DNA of 5,725 nucleotides from UBA4719 sp035654835 (GCA_035654835.1 DASRVZ010000098.1:1-5725); one strand, 5' to 3'; positions 1 to 5,584 are shown, counted from the stretch's first letter. Numbers and translations are program-made. Notes: a model not told the origin generated them from the sequence alone.

Positions 1-232
1 CCGCAGCGGCGCCGTTGCACCACGACCGAGCCGCGCACCAGTGGCGGCACCCGCATCGAACCCTGATCAGCCATCTCACCCACACCCTCTCATCTGCACT
101 GTGACAACTTGCAGACAAGGATCTCTCGGCGCACCCGGGATGGTCGTCATTGAGGGCGGCGTGTCACCGACAAGACAGCTGCGGCCGGGACTACCTCACC
201 GGCTCAGCGCAGCCCCAAAAGTGCGAAAGTCC
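1..232. other. left flank of the IS66 element, no confident gene
   Basis: This is G/C-rich sequence outside the terminal repeat. Two frames are open from the window edge: one ends at 64-66 (…GGTRIEP) and one at about 102-104 (…HPHRTLISHLTHTLSSAL). Either could be the C-terminal tail of a gene that lies mostly outside the window. I cannot choose between them or name a product. A third frame runs open through the terminal repeat to 292 and has no coding character. Confidence 0.4.
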
Positions 233-244
233 GTAACTATTCAG
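233..244 (+). repeat. IS66 left terminal inverted repeat; also IBS2/IBS1 of the group II intron
   Basis: GTAACTATTCAG is the exact reverse complement of 5573-5584. The same 12 bases are the inferred 5' exon target of the adjacent intron: GTAAC (233-237) pairs with intron GTTAC (467-471), and CTATTCAG (237-244) pairs with intron CTGAATAG (497-504). The intron starts directly after this repeat, so any inner part of a longer terminal repeat now lies 1.9 kb away at 2165 onward. Confidence 0.85.
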
Positions 245-465
245 TTGTGTCACGAACGCAGAAGGGAGCTGGATGTAGGTAGGGCTTCATGATGCGGTGC
301 TGCGCGAAAGATGGAGGTAGGCCCTCCGGAGTCGCCCTGCGGGGGGAGATTCCAAACCGCCCCATGCTGCGTTAGCTGAAGACTGTCGTGGTGAGCGATG
401 TGGGAAAAGGCGCACTTGATGTGTCAGGTAGGGGCCGGGAAGACGAACGCTGTGGAAGTGTCGTT

Positions 466-510
466 AGTTACACGGTTGACATCAAAACCGGGGCGTCTGA
501 ATAGTCCCGG
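466..510 (+). other. intron exon-binding sites EBS2 and EBS1
   Basis: EBS2 is AGTTAC (466-471), complementary to GTAACT at 233-238. EBS1 is CTGAATAG (497-504), complementary to CTATTCAG at 237-244, and lies in the 13-nt loop of a 5-bp G/C hairpin (488-492/506-510). The arrangement matches the known group II layout: EBS1 in a terminal loop, EBS2 about 25 nt upstream, IBS1 ending at the splice junction and IBS2 directly before it. The two pairings share bases 237-238, so the real division is probably about 5 bp for IBS2 and 6-7 bp for IBS1. The assignment is by complementarity and position only. Confidence 0.75.
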
Positions 511-805
511 GATGAATCTGGCGGGTGCCCGTTTATTGGCCAGATGGTGTCCGGCATGCAGGCGACGTGAGCCCGGCCAGGCTGCTTTCGCGTGGAACGT
601 GAGAAGGCGCGTCTCGATACTGCCGACCCCGTGAGGGGTGGCGAGAGGGAGTGTCCCGGGCGGCTGAAACCGTGAGGGATTGAGTACCGATGCGGGACGC
701 GCCGGCGGACTGACTCGTAGTAGTGATGAAGCCTCTGTAATGGAGGCTGAGCGAAGGGGTCAGGTCATCCGTGATTTGTTCGTTCGATCAACCGGAAGTG
801 CTCCG

Positions 806-812
806 GGAGGAG
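806..812 (+). promoter_or_regulatory. ribosome binding site for the intron maturase
   Basis: GGAGGAG ends four bases before the GTG at 817. It is the strongest Shine-Dalgarno-like sequence in the window and fixes the maturase start. Confidence 0.7.
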
Positions 813-816
813 TCGC

Positions 817-2079
817 GTGAACGAGTTGAAATCGTCAGGCAAGCCGTTCGACATTTCGAAGCGGGAAGTTTGGGAGGCATGGGAGAAGGTCAAGGCTAAC
901 AAGGGCGCGCCGGGGGTGGATGGGTGCTCGATCGAGGAGTTCGAGAAGGATCTGAAGAACAATCTGTACAAGGTCTGGAATCGGATGTCCTCGGGGAGTT
1001 ACCTACCGCCGCCGGTGCGGGCGGTGGAGATACCGAAATCGCACGGCGGGGGCACCAGGATTCTTGGGGTGCCCACCGTCTCGGATCGGGTCGCCCAGAC
1101 GGTGGTAGCGCGGAGGCTGGAGATGAGGGTCGAGGCGATCTTTCACTCCGACTCCTACGGCTACCGTCCGGGGCGGTCCGCACTCGATGCGGTCGGGGTG
1201 TGTCGCAGGCGCTGTTGGAAGACGAACTGGGTGATCGATCTGGACATCGAGAAGTTCTTCGACAGCGTTCCGCGGGACCTCGTCGTCAAGGCGGTGGAGG
1301 CCAACACCGACCTCCCGTGGGTGGTGCTGTACGTGAAACGGTGGCTACAGACACCGGTTCAGCGCCCCGACGGGACGACGCTGGAACGAGACCGCGGGAC
1401 CCCGCAAGGGTCTTCGGTCTCACCGGTGCTGGCAAATCTGTTCCTGCACTACGCGTTCGATGCGTGGATGGCCCGGGAGTTCCCCGGGGTCGCCTTCGAA
1501 CGCTACGTGGATGACGCGGTAGTGCATTGCGTCAGCGAGAGCCAGGCACGAACGGTGCTGGCGGCGATCGCGGCGCGAATGGAACAGGTCGGGCTGCGGT
1601 TGCATCCCGACAAGACAAGGGTCGTGTACTGCAAGGACGGGAAGCGCCGAGGCTCTCACGAGCACACGGACTTCACCTTCTTGGGTTTCACGTTCCGCCA
1701 GCGCAGGGCTCGCAACAAGGACGGGAAGCAGTTCAGCTCGTTCCTGCCCGCGATCAGCAAGGATGCCCTGAAGAGGATCAACGCAAAGGTGCGGTCCTGG
1801 CGGCTGCATCTGCGCACCGGCCACACCTTCACCGACCTCGCACGGCTCATCAATCCGATCGTGGCAGGGTGGATGCAGTACTACGGGGCGTTCTACCGCT
1901 CCGCGCTGCATCTGCTGCTGGCGCGTATCAATGCCTATTTGGTGCGCTGGATCCGTAAGAAGTACAAACGGTTACGGGCCATGAAGAAAGCCATGCAGTG
2001 CTGGCAAGGGGCCACCCAAAGGTTCCCTCGCATGTTCGCTCACTGGAAGTGGGTTTCCTCGGTCCCGGCAGTTTGGTGA
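817..2079 (+). CDS. ltrA: group II intron reverse transcriptase/maturase
   Basis: This 420-residue intron-encoded protein binds unspliced intron RNA, promotes splicing and copies the intron into DNA targets. Seen: the N-terminal RT blocks including KANKGAPGVDG (26-36), GGTRILGVPTVSDRV (78-92), SYGYRPGRSALDAV (113-126), DLDIEKFFDSV (141-151), TPQGSSVSPVLANLF (195-209) and the catalytic YVDD (230-233), then HPDKT (263-267) and FTFLGF (286-291). A maturase X/thumb domain follows, with INPIVAGWMQYYGAFYR (345-361). It ends at …AHWKW…, with no room for an HNH endonuclease domain. It is therefore an endonuclease-less maturase, which in this class usually targets single-stranded or replicating DNA. 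The GTG start at 817 is backed by GGAGGAG. All core motifs are present and there is no frameshift, so it looks functional. The stop lies 12 bases before domain V, the normal layout. The gene symbol is a generic family name. Confidence 0.95.
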   Translation: MNELKSSGKPFDISKREVWEAWEKVKANKGAPGVDGCSIEEFEKDLKNNLYKVWNRMSSGSYLPPPVRAVEIPKSHGGGTRILGVPTVSDRVAQTVVARRLEMRVEAIFHSDSYGYRPGRSALDAVGVCRRRCWKTNWVIDLDIEKFFDSVPRDLVVKAVEANTDLPWVVLYVKRWLQTPVQRPDGTTLERDRGTPQGSSVSPVLANLFLHYAFDAWMAREFPGVAFERYVDDAVVHCVSESQARTVLAAIAARMEQVGLRLHPDKTRVVYCKDGKRRGSHEHTDFTFLGFTFRQRRARNKDGKQFSSFLPAISKDALKRINAKVRSWRLHLRTGHTFTDLARLINPIVAGWMQYYGAFYRSALHLLLARINAYLVRWIRKKYKRLRAMKKAMQCWQGATQRFPRMFAHWKWVSSVPAVW

Positions 2080-2091
2080 TCAGGGTGACAG

Positions 2092-2125
2092 GAGCCGTAT
2101 AAGTCGAGAGGCTTACGTACGGATC
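2092..2125 (+). ncRNA. group II intron domain V (catalytic hairpin)
   Basis: This is a 34-nt hairpin with an 8-bp lower helix (GAGCCGTA / TACGGATC), a two-base CG bulge, a 6-bp upper helix (TAAGTC / GGCTTA) and a GAGA tetraloop. That is the standard domain V design, with the AGC catalytic triad at 2093-2095. The G of the triad faces A2123, where the textbook form has a G·U wobble. This may be normal for this intron lineage. Confidence 0.92.
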
Positions 2126-2164
2126 TGTGGGAGCCGGGGGCTGAGATGCCCCCGGCCACCCGGC
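2126..2164 (+). ncRNA. group II intron domain VI with branch-point adenosine
   Basis: An 8-bp G/C stem (CCGGGGGC 2134-2141 with GCCCCCGG 2148-2155) is capped by TGAGAT. Below it is an unpaired A at 2158 between CC and CCC, the expected lariat branch point. The 3' end is placed after ACCCGGC at 2164, so the branch A is seventh from the end. The stem resembles a terminator but has no T-run, and its place directly after domain V identifies it. Confidence 0.8.
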
Positions 2165-2252
2165 GTCCTCGGCGCGGCGGCTTGATCTTGTCGCGGTGAT
2201 CGCGATGCTTGCGGGGTCCGTGATTTGCGTCTTCCCCCGCAGGCAGGTTGTT

Positions 2253-3053
2253 GTGTGCGATGTCCCGCCGGTGTCGCCGGTGCCAGCTGCTCCCAGTGTG
2301 GAGCAGTTGTTGGTGCTGCTTGGCGAACGGGATGCGGCGTTGACCGACCGTGACCGGCTGATCGTAGAGCTGTCCGCGCGGGCCGATGAGCTGTCCGCCC
2401 GGGTCACGCAGCTGGAGGCCCGGCTGGGCAAGAACTCGCAGAACTCTTCGAAGCCGCCGAGCTCGGATGCCTTCGTCAAGCCGCCGCCACGTTCGCTGCG
2501 CCGCCCATCGGGCCGCAAACCGGGTAAGCAGAACGGCGAACAGGGGTTCCGGTTGGAGCCGCGGCCGGATCCGGACGAGGTGCTGGTGCACGTGCCGGGG
2601 GTGTGCCGAGGTTGCGGTGGTGACCTGGCCGACGCCGCGGTGGTGGGTAAGCAGGCCCGGCAGGTGTTCGACCTGCCGCCGATCGAGCTGGCGGTCATCG
2701 AGCACCGGGCGCAGCAGCGGGCGTGTGGGTGCGGGACGGTGACCACGGCGACGTTCCCGCCCCAGGCCACTGCCCCGACGTGTTACGGGCCCGGGGTCAA
2801 AGCGCTGGGCGCCTACCTGCTGGCCCGCCAGCACCTGCCGGTCGAACGCGCCGCCGAGACGCTGGCGGACTGCTTCGGCGCGCCGGTGTCCACCGGGTGG
2901 TTGGCCTCGCTGCTGCCCGACGCCGAGGACGAGCTCGGCGGCTTCCTGGCCGTCGTCCGCGAGCGGCTGGCGGGCGCCGAGGTGGCGCACTTCGACGAGA
3001 CCGGCGGGCGGGTCGGCGCGGTGCTGCGCTGGATCCACGTGGCCGCCACCAAG
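2253..3053 (+). pseudogene. tnpC: IS66-family transposase TnpC, 5' part (interrupted by ISAzo13-family IS)
   Basis: This is the N-terminal part of an IS66 DDE transposase. Residues are numbered from the upstream ATG at 2196. A predicted coiled coil spans about 35-78. The NSSKPPSSD block (83-91) and a glycine/lysine-rich linker typical of the IS66 N-terminus follow. Next is a zinc-binding region with CRGC (C137, C140) and CGC (C177, C179), then a helix-turn-helix-like stretch (about 200-240), then the first catalytic aspartate in HFDETG (D267), followed by WIHVAAT. I prefer the GTG at 2253 because it has a weak AGGCAGG site and homologous proteins begin near there; ATG 2196 is possible but has no ribosome site. 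The gene is cut after codon AAG (3051-3053) by the inserted IS. The frame then reads a few IS-encoded residues to a TAG at 3069-3071. It continues at 4394: joining AAG to GAC gives …VAATKDFTLYH… in frame. Confidence 0.9.
3051..3053 (+). repeat. target-site duplication of the ISAzo13-family IS, left copy (AAG)
   Basis: AAG precedes the left end of the inserted IS and recurs at 4394-4396 after its right end. The shared sequence is CCAAGG (3049-3054 and 4392-4397), so the duplication could be up to 6 bp depending on the exact IS ends. Collapsing one copy restores the tnpC frame. Confidence 0.65.
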
Positions 3054-3108
3054 GGCCCACGCATGAATTAGGCGTGTTTGGTTGAGACGTGATCCATACA
3101 GTTGTGCT

Positions 3109-4377
3109 ATGGAGATCTCTGTTGGTGAGCAGGAACGGTTGACGGCCAGGCTGGTGGAGATCCGTGCCCATCTTGACGAGCGGGCGTGGCGGCTGTTGCT
3201 GGGTGCCGAGGCTCGCGCGCTGGGCCGGGGTGGGATCAAGCTGGTGGCCAGGTTGGCGGGGGTGTCGGCGGACACCGTCGGGCGGGGCGCTGGCGAGCTG
3301 GAGGCGGGCATCGAGCCCGACGGGCGGGTCCGGCGTAAGGGCGCGGGCCGGCCCACGGTCGAGCGCGGCGATCCGGGTGTGGTCGCGGCGTTGGAGGCGC
3401 TGGTCGATCCGGGCTCACGCGGTGATCCGATGTGCCCGCTGCGGTGGACGACCAAGTCGACGGCCAGGCTGGCGGCGGAGCTGAGCGCCCAGGGGTCGGC
3501 GGTGTCGGCGCGGACGGTGGCCCGGTTGTTGAAGGAGAACGGTTACAGCCTGCAGGGCAACGCGAAGACGATCGAGGGCAGCGCCCACCCGGACCGGGAC
3601 GCCCAGTTCCGCTACATCGGCGCCCAGGTGAAGGAGTTCCAAGACGCTGGGGACCCGGTGGTCAGTGTGGACACCAAGAAGCGTGAGCTGGTCGGCAACT
3701 ACGCCAAGACCGGTCAGGAGTGGGAACCCCAGGGCGAGCCGCGGCGGGTCAACGACCACGACTTCCCCGGCGAGCTGGGCAAGGTGGCCCCGTACGGGGT
3801 GTACGACCTGGCCGCCGACACCGGCTGGGTGAACGTGGGTACCGACCGCGACACCGCCCAGTTCGCGGTCGAGTCGATCCGGCGCTGGTGGAACAGCGTC
3901 GGTCGGCACGCCTACCCCGACGCCACACGGTTGCTGATCACCGCCGATGCCGGCGGCTCCAACGGTGCCCGGCTGCGGCTGTGGAAGACCGAGCTGGCCG
4001 CGCTGGCCACCCAGACCGGCCTGGCGATCACCGTGCTGCACTTCCCACCGGGCACGTCCAAGTGGAACAAAATCGAGCACCGCCTGTTCTCGGCCATCAC
4101 CATGAACTGGCGCGGGCGACCCCTGGAATCCCACGAGGTAGTCATCGAAACGATCGCCGCGACCACCACCAGCACCGGGCTGACGGTACGCGCCGTGCTC
4201 GACACCAACACCTACCAGAAGGGCCTCAAGATCACCGACAAGGCGATGCGAGCCTTCGAGGCCCACCACCTGCACCGCCACGACGTCCACGGCCAGTGGA
4301 ACTACACCATCACCGGCGACACCGACGACACCGACGACACCGACGAATCCGCGACACGCCCGAATGACAAGGCTTAA
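3109..4377 (+). CDS. ISAzo13-family DDE transposase
   Basis: This 422-residue transposase cuts and joins the ends of its own IS. Residues are counted from the ATG at 3109. An N-terminal helical/HTH region includes RLLLGAEARALGRGG (28-42) and VARLAGVSADTVGRG (46-60). The catalytic triad characteristic of this family is D188 in SVDTKK, D280 in TADAGGSNG, and E323 in SKWNKIEHRLFS. The start at 3109 fits the family N-terminus (MEI…ERLTARL); the frame is open back to a TTG at 3082, but that adds unrelated residues. No clear Shine-Dalgarno site precedes it. The C-terminus carries an acidic run, GDTDDTDDTDES, from three copies of a 9-base unit (4318-4344). The stop codon lies within the right terminal repeat region and overlaps an ATG at 4364 by 14 bases. 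The frame is unbroken, so it is probably functional. Family assignment is strong. Confidence 0.93.
   Translation: MEISVGEQERLTARLVEIRAHLDERAWRLLLGAEARALGRGGIKLVARLAGVSADTVGRGAGELEAGIEPDGRVRRKGAGRPTVERGDPGVVAALEALVDPGSRGDPMCPLRWTTKSTARLAAELSAQGSAVSARTVARLLKENGYSLQGNAKTIEGSAHPDRDAQFRYIGAQVKEFQDAGDPVVSVDTKKRELVGNYAKTGQEWEPQGEPRRVNDHDFPGELGKVAPYGVYDLAADTGWVNVGTDRDTAQFAVESIRRWWNSVGRHAYPDATRLLITADAGGSNGARLRLWKTELAALATQTGLAITVLHFPPGTSKWNKIEHRLFSAITMNWRGRPLESHEVVIETIAATTTSTGLTVRAVLDTNTYQKGLKITDKAMRAFEAHHLHRHDVHGQWNYTITGDTDDTDDTDESATRPNDKA
4318..4344 (+). repeat. three tandem copies of a 9-base unit (GACACCGAC)
   Basis: Three exact copies of GACACCGAC lie in frame near the end of the ISAzo13 transposase gene and encode DTD-DTD-DTD. 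The preceding ATCACCGGC is a diverged relative. This is a site where copy number could vary without breaking the frame. Confidence 0.85.
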
Positions 4378-4393
4378 TTACCGCGCGTGCCCC

Positions 4394-4396
4394 AAG
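4394..4396 (+). repeat. target-site duplication of the ISAzo13-family IS, right copy (AAG)
   Basis: This matches 3051-3053 and is the first intact tnpC codon after the inserted IS. Confidence 0.65.
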
Positions 4397-5061
4397 GACT
4401 TCACCCTCTACCACCTGGACTCCAAGCGCGGGAAGTCCGCGATGGACGCCGCCGGGGTGCTGCCGACCTTCACCGGTGTCGCGGTCCACGACGGACTGGC
4501 CACCTACCGGCAGTACACCGACGCCACCCATGGGCTGTGCAACAGTCATCATCTACGGGAGCTGGCTGGGATGGCCGAGGCCACCGGACAGGACTGGCCC
4601 ACCGGGCTCGCTGACCTGCTGGTCCAGATCCACGTCGCCGTCCAGGACGCCAAGGCCCGCGGCGAGGTCGCGTTGGCGTCGCCGGCCCTGGCCGGCTACC
4701 GGGACCGTTACGACGACCTGGTCGCCGAAGGCAAACGACTCAACCCGCCCCCGCCGAGGACCGGCAAGCGGGGACGGCCTGCGCACTGCTGCGCAGGCTG
4801 GATGACTACCGCGACGACGTGCTGCGGTTCGCCACTGACTTCAAGGTGAGCTTCGACAACAACCAGGCAGAGCGCGACGTGCGGATGGTCAAGCTGCAGC
4901 AGAAGATCTCCGGCGGGTGGCGATCCGAGACCGGCGCCACGGCGTTCCTGGCGGTCCGCTCCTACCTGTCCACCGCCCGCAAGCACCACCATCGCGCCCT
5001 GGACGTCCTGGCCCAGCTGTTCGCCGGCACCCCCTGGCTGCCGGCCGGCGCCGACCCGTAG
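4394..5061 (+). pseudogene. tnpC: IS66-family transposase TnpC, 3' part, frameshifted
   Basis: This continues the transposase interrupted at 3053. It reads KDFTLYHLDSKRGKSAMDAAGVLP, then the second catalytic aspartate in VAVHDG (D codon at about 4489), then HGLCNSHHLREL, a helical insertion and a proline-rich stretch, PPPPRTGKRGRP. At about 4780-4795 the frame changes: upstream it runs out of frame to a stop at 4847-4849, while the proper continuation, LLRRLDDYRDDVLRFATDF, is in another frame. That frame carries the glutamate motif FDNNQAERDVRM and the C-terminal IS66 region to the stop at 5059-5061. Compared with homologs, roughly five residues also seem to be missing at the shift, suggesting a small deletion (about 16 bases, an estimate from memory of the family). 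This lesion is independent of the ISAzo13 insertion, so the gene is broken twice. The frame is open back to an ATG at 4364 inside the ISAzo13 end, giving an artificial fusion start. Confidence 0.88.
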
Positions 5062-5074
5062 CGCCCCGCCTGGT

Positions 5075-5089
5075 CCGACCGACGGTCGG
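5075..5089 (+). other. short hairpin between tnpC and the passenger gene
   Basis: CCGACC (5075-5080) and GGTCGG (5084-5089) form a 6-bp G/C hairpin with a GAC loop, 13 bases after the tnpC stop and 19 before the next start. There is no T-run, so it is a weak candidate for a terminator. It could be an mRNA structure or a protein site. Confidence 0.35.
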
Positions 5090-5108
5090 TATCGGGCATC
5101 CTGGGACG

Positions 5109-5576
5109 GTGAGCAAGCGTCGTCGCACCTCCCGCCGGCCTCATCCCGCCGCCGACCAGCAATCCGCACCGCTGGCCCTGGTCCCCGCACCCGACCCAGC
5201 CGGTGAAGACCCCGGCCAGGATTCCACCGCCGGCCCAGACCCGACCAGGATCGACCACCAGCAGATCCAGATGCTGATCGGGCTGATCGCCACCGGCGGC
5301 CTCGACGAGCACCTGCCCACCATCCAGGCCGCGATCGGAGAACGCCACCGCCAGCGCCAACGCGCCCAGGCCAACAAGGCAGCAGCGCAGATCGCCATCG
5401 GCGACCGCGTCCGGCTCAACCACGACATCCGCCCGCTCTACCTGCACGGCGCCACCGGCACCGTCATCGGCTGGGCCGGGCAACGCGTCGTCGTCCAACT
5501 CGACGAACCCACCGGCCGGTTCACCAACGGCCAAATCCGGTGCCCACCACTGGGACTCGAGCCACTACCGACCTGA
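5109..5576 (+). CDS. small passenger protein of the IS66 element, basic N-terminus plus SH3-like C-terminal domain
   Basis: I do not recognise this 155-residue protein as a named family. Residues 1-10 are very basic (SKRRRTSRR). Residues 11-47 are low-complexity Pro/Ala/Asp and probably disordered. Residues 48-94 look helical (HQQIQMLIGLIATGG, then an Arg/Gln/Ala-rich helix). Residues 95-153 resemble a small beta-barrel of the KOW/SH3-like kind, with IGDRVRLN, LHGATGTVIGW, QRVVVQLDEPTGRF and a closing IRCPPLGLEPL; such domains occur in small phage and plasmid proteins. There is no signal peptide or membrane segment. The GTG at 5109 is chosen because it lies just after tnpC (47-base gap) and upstream sequence in this frame is a shadow of tnpC; the ribosome site is weak (GGGA). 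The TGA stop (5574-5576) is inside the IS66 right terminal repeat, so the gene belongs to the element. Nucleic-acid binding or an accessory role in transposition is inference only. Confidence 0.72.
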   Translation: MSKRRRTSRRPHPAADQQSAPLALVPAPDPAGEDPGQDSTAGPDPTRIDHQQIQMLIGLIATGGLDEHLPTIQAAIGERHRQRQRAQANKAAAQIAIGDRVRLNHDIRPLYLHGATGTVIGWAGQRVVVQLDEPTGRFTNGQIRCPPLGLEPLPT

Positions 5577-5584
5577 ATAGTTAC
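5573..5584 (-). repeat. IS66 right terminal inverted repeat
   Basis: CTGAATAGTTAC is the exact reverse complement of 233-244. Its TGA supplies the stop codon of the passenger gene. Read on the bottom strand, the repeat and its next three bases (GTC) match the left-end intron target including the 3' exon start at 2165-2167. Confidence 0.88.

Larger units (their letters stand above)
245..816 (+). ncRNA. group II intron 5' ribozyme region (domains I-III and start of IV)
   Basis: This 570-base stretch has no credible gene and is explained as structured intron RNA. Visible pieces include an EBS1 hairpin (stem CCGGG 488-492 with CCCGG 506-510, 13-nt loop), an EBS2 segment (466-471) between the short complementary arms TGTC (459-462) and GACA (478-481), and a hairpin with stem GCCTC (731-735) / GAGGC (743-747), followed by GAGCGAAGGGGTCA-like sequence often seen just upstream of intron maturase genes. 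Full domain boundaries cannot be drawn by eye. Open frames here (such as 398-634) have no coding character. Confidence 0.75.
245..2164 (+). mobile_element. group II intron with maturase ORF in domain IV
   Basis: This is a self-splicing retroelement: the RNA folds as a ribozyme and its protein helps splicing and reverse transcription into new sites. Seen: a 34-nt domain V (2092-2125), a domain VI hairpin with a bulged A at 2158, a reverse transcriptase/maturase ORF (817-2079), and an exon-binding hairpin at 488-510. The boundaries come from three observations. The 8-nt EBS1 pairs up to base 244. The branch-point A is seventh from the proposed 3' end (…ACCCGGC). Joining 244 to 2165 extends the IS66 terminal-repeat match from 12 to 15 bp. 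The length of 1920 bp is usual for this type. The 5' end reads TTGTGTC instead of the textbook GTGYG, so the true first base could be 247, which would leave two extra exon bases. The intron runs in the same direction as tnpC and lies in its leader, so splicing would restore the tnpC transcript. Confidence 0.85.
3054..4393 (+). mobile_element. ISAzo13-family insertion sequence, about 1340 bp
   Basis: It is defined by an intact ISAzo13-type transposase gene and by exact in-frame reconstruction of the interrupted IS66 tnpC once it is removed. The ends form an imperfect inverted repeat. The left end GGCCCACGCATGAATTAGGC matches the reverse complement of the right end (GGGGCACGCGCGGTAATTAAGC) at about 15 of 20 positions, with a 2-base gap. 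The flanking direct repeat is AAG, within a shared CCAAGG, so the exact ends are uncertain by about 3 bp. The element is inserted in the same orientation as its host gene. Nothing in it is broken, so it could be mobile. Confidence 0.82.
233..5584 (+). mobile_element. IS66-family insertion sequence (single-tnpC type), interrupted twice
   Basis: Seen: a perfect 12-bp inverted repeat, GTAACTATTCAG at 233-244 and its reverse complement at 5573-5584, encloses a transposase gene with IS66 TnpC hallmarks. IS66-family ends typically begin with GTAA. No tnpA or tnpB is visible, which resembles the tnpC-only (ISBst12-like) branch of the family. Removing the group II intron (245-2164, 1920 bp) and the ISAzo13-family insertion with its duplication (1343 bp) leaves about 2089 bp, a normal size for such an element. 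With the intron removed the terminal match grows to 15 bp (GTAACTATTCAGGTC). No 8-bp target duplication is seen: the left flank is GAAAGTCC and the right flank is ACTGTGCT. The element is probably inactive because tnpC is interrupted and frameshifted and the left end is split by the intron. Confidence 0.85.

Noticed and set aside
221..232. GTGCGAAAGTCC as the 5' end of the group II intron
   Set aside because: It matches GTGYG, but it lies outside the IS66 terminal repeat. The exon-binding loops pair with 233-244, and the restored 15-bp terminal match needs the intron to begin after 244.
398..634. Plus-strand open frame of 78 codons upstream of the maturase
   Set aside because: It covers intron domain I, including both exon-binding loops; no ribosome site and no protein-like composition.
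2134..2155. Strong G/C hairpin as a transcription terminator for the maturase
   Set aside because: No T-run follows, and it sits directly after domain V with a bulged A, so it is domain VI of the intron.
3082..3110. TTGAGA (3082) with TGCTAT (3105) as a promoter for the ISAzo13 transposase
   Set aside because: The spacing is 17 bases, but the -10 candidate overlaps the ATG and fits the consensus poorly.
2040..3455. Long minus-strand open frame of 471 codons
   Set aside because: It is antisense to the tnpC and ISAzo13 genes, crosses the junctions of two unrelated elements, and has low-complexity Arg/Pro/Gly content typical of shadow frames in high-GC DNA.
3415..4290. Minus-strand open frame of 291 codons
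   Set aside because: It is an exact antisense shadow of the ISAzo13 transposase, whose catalytic motifs are clear on the plus strand.
4917..5108. Upstream ATG start (4917) for the passenger gene
   Set aside because: The added residues are an out-of-frame reading of the well-conserved tnpC C-terminus; GTG 5109 lies just after the tnpC stop.
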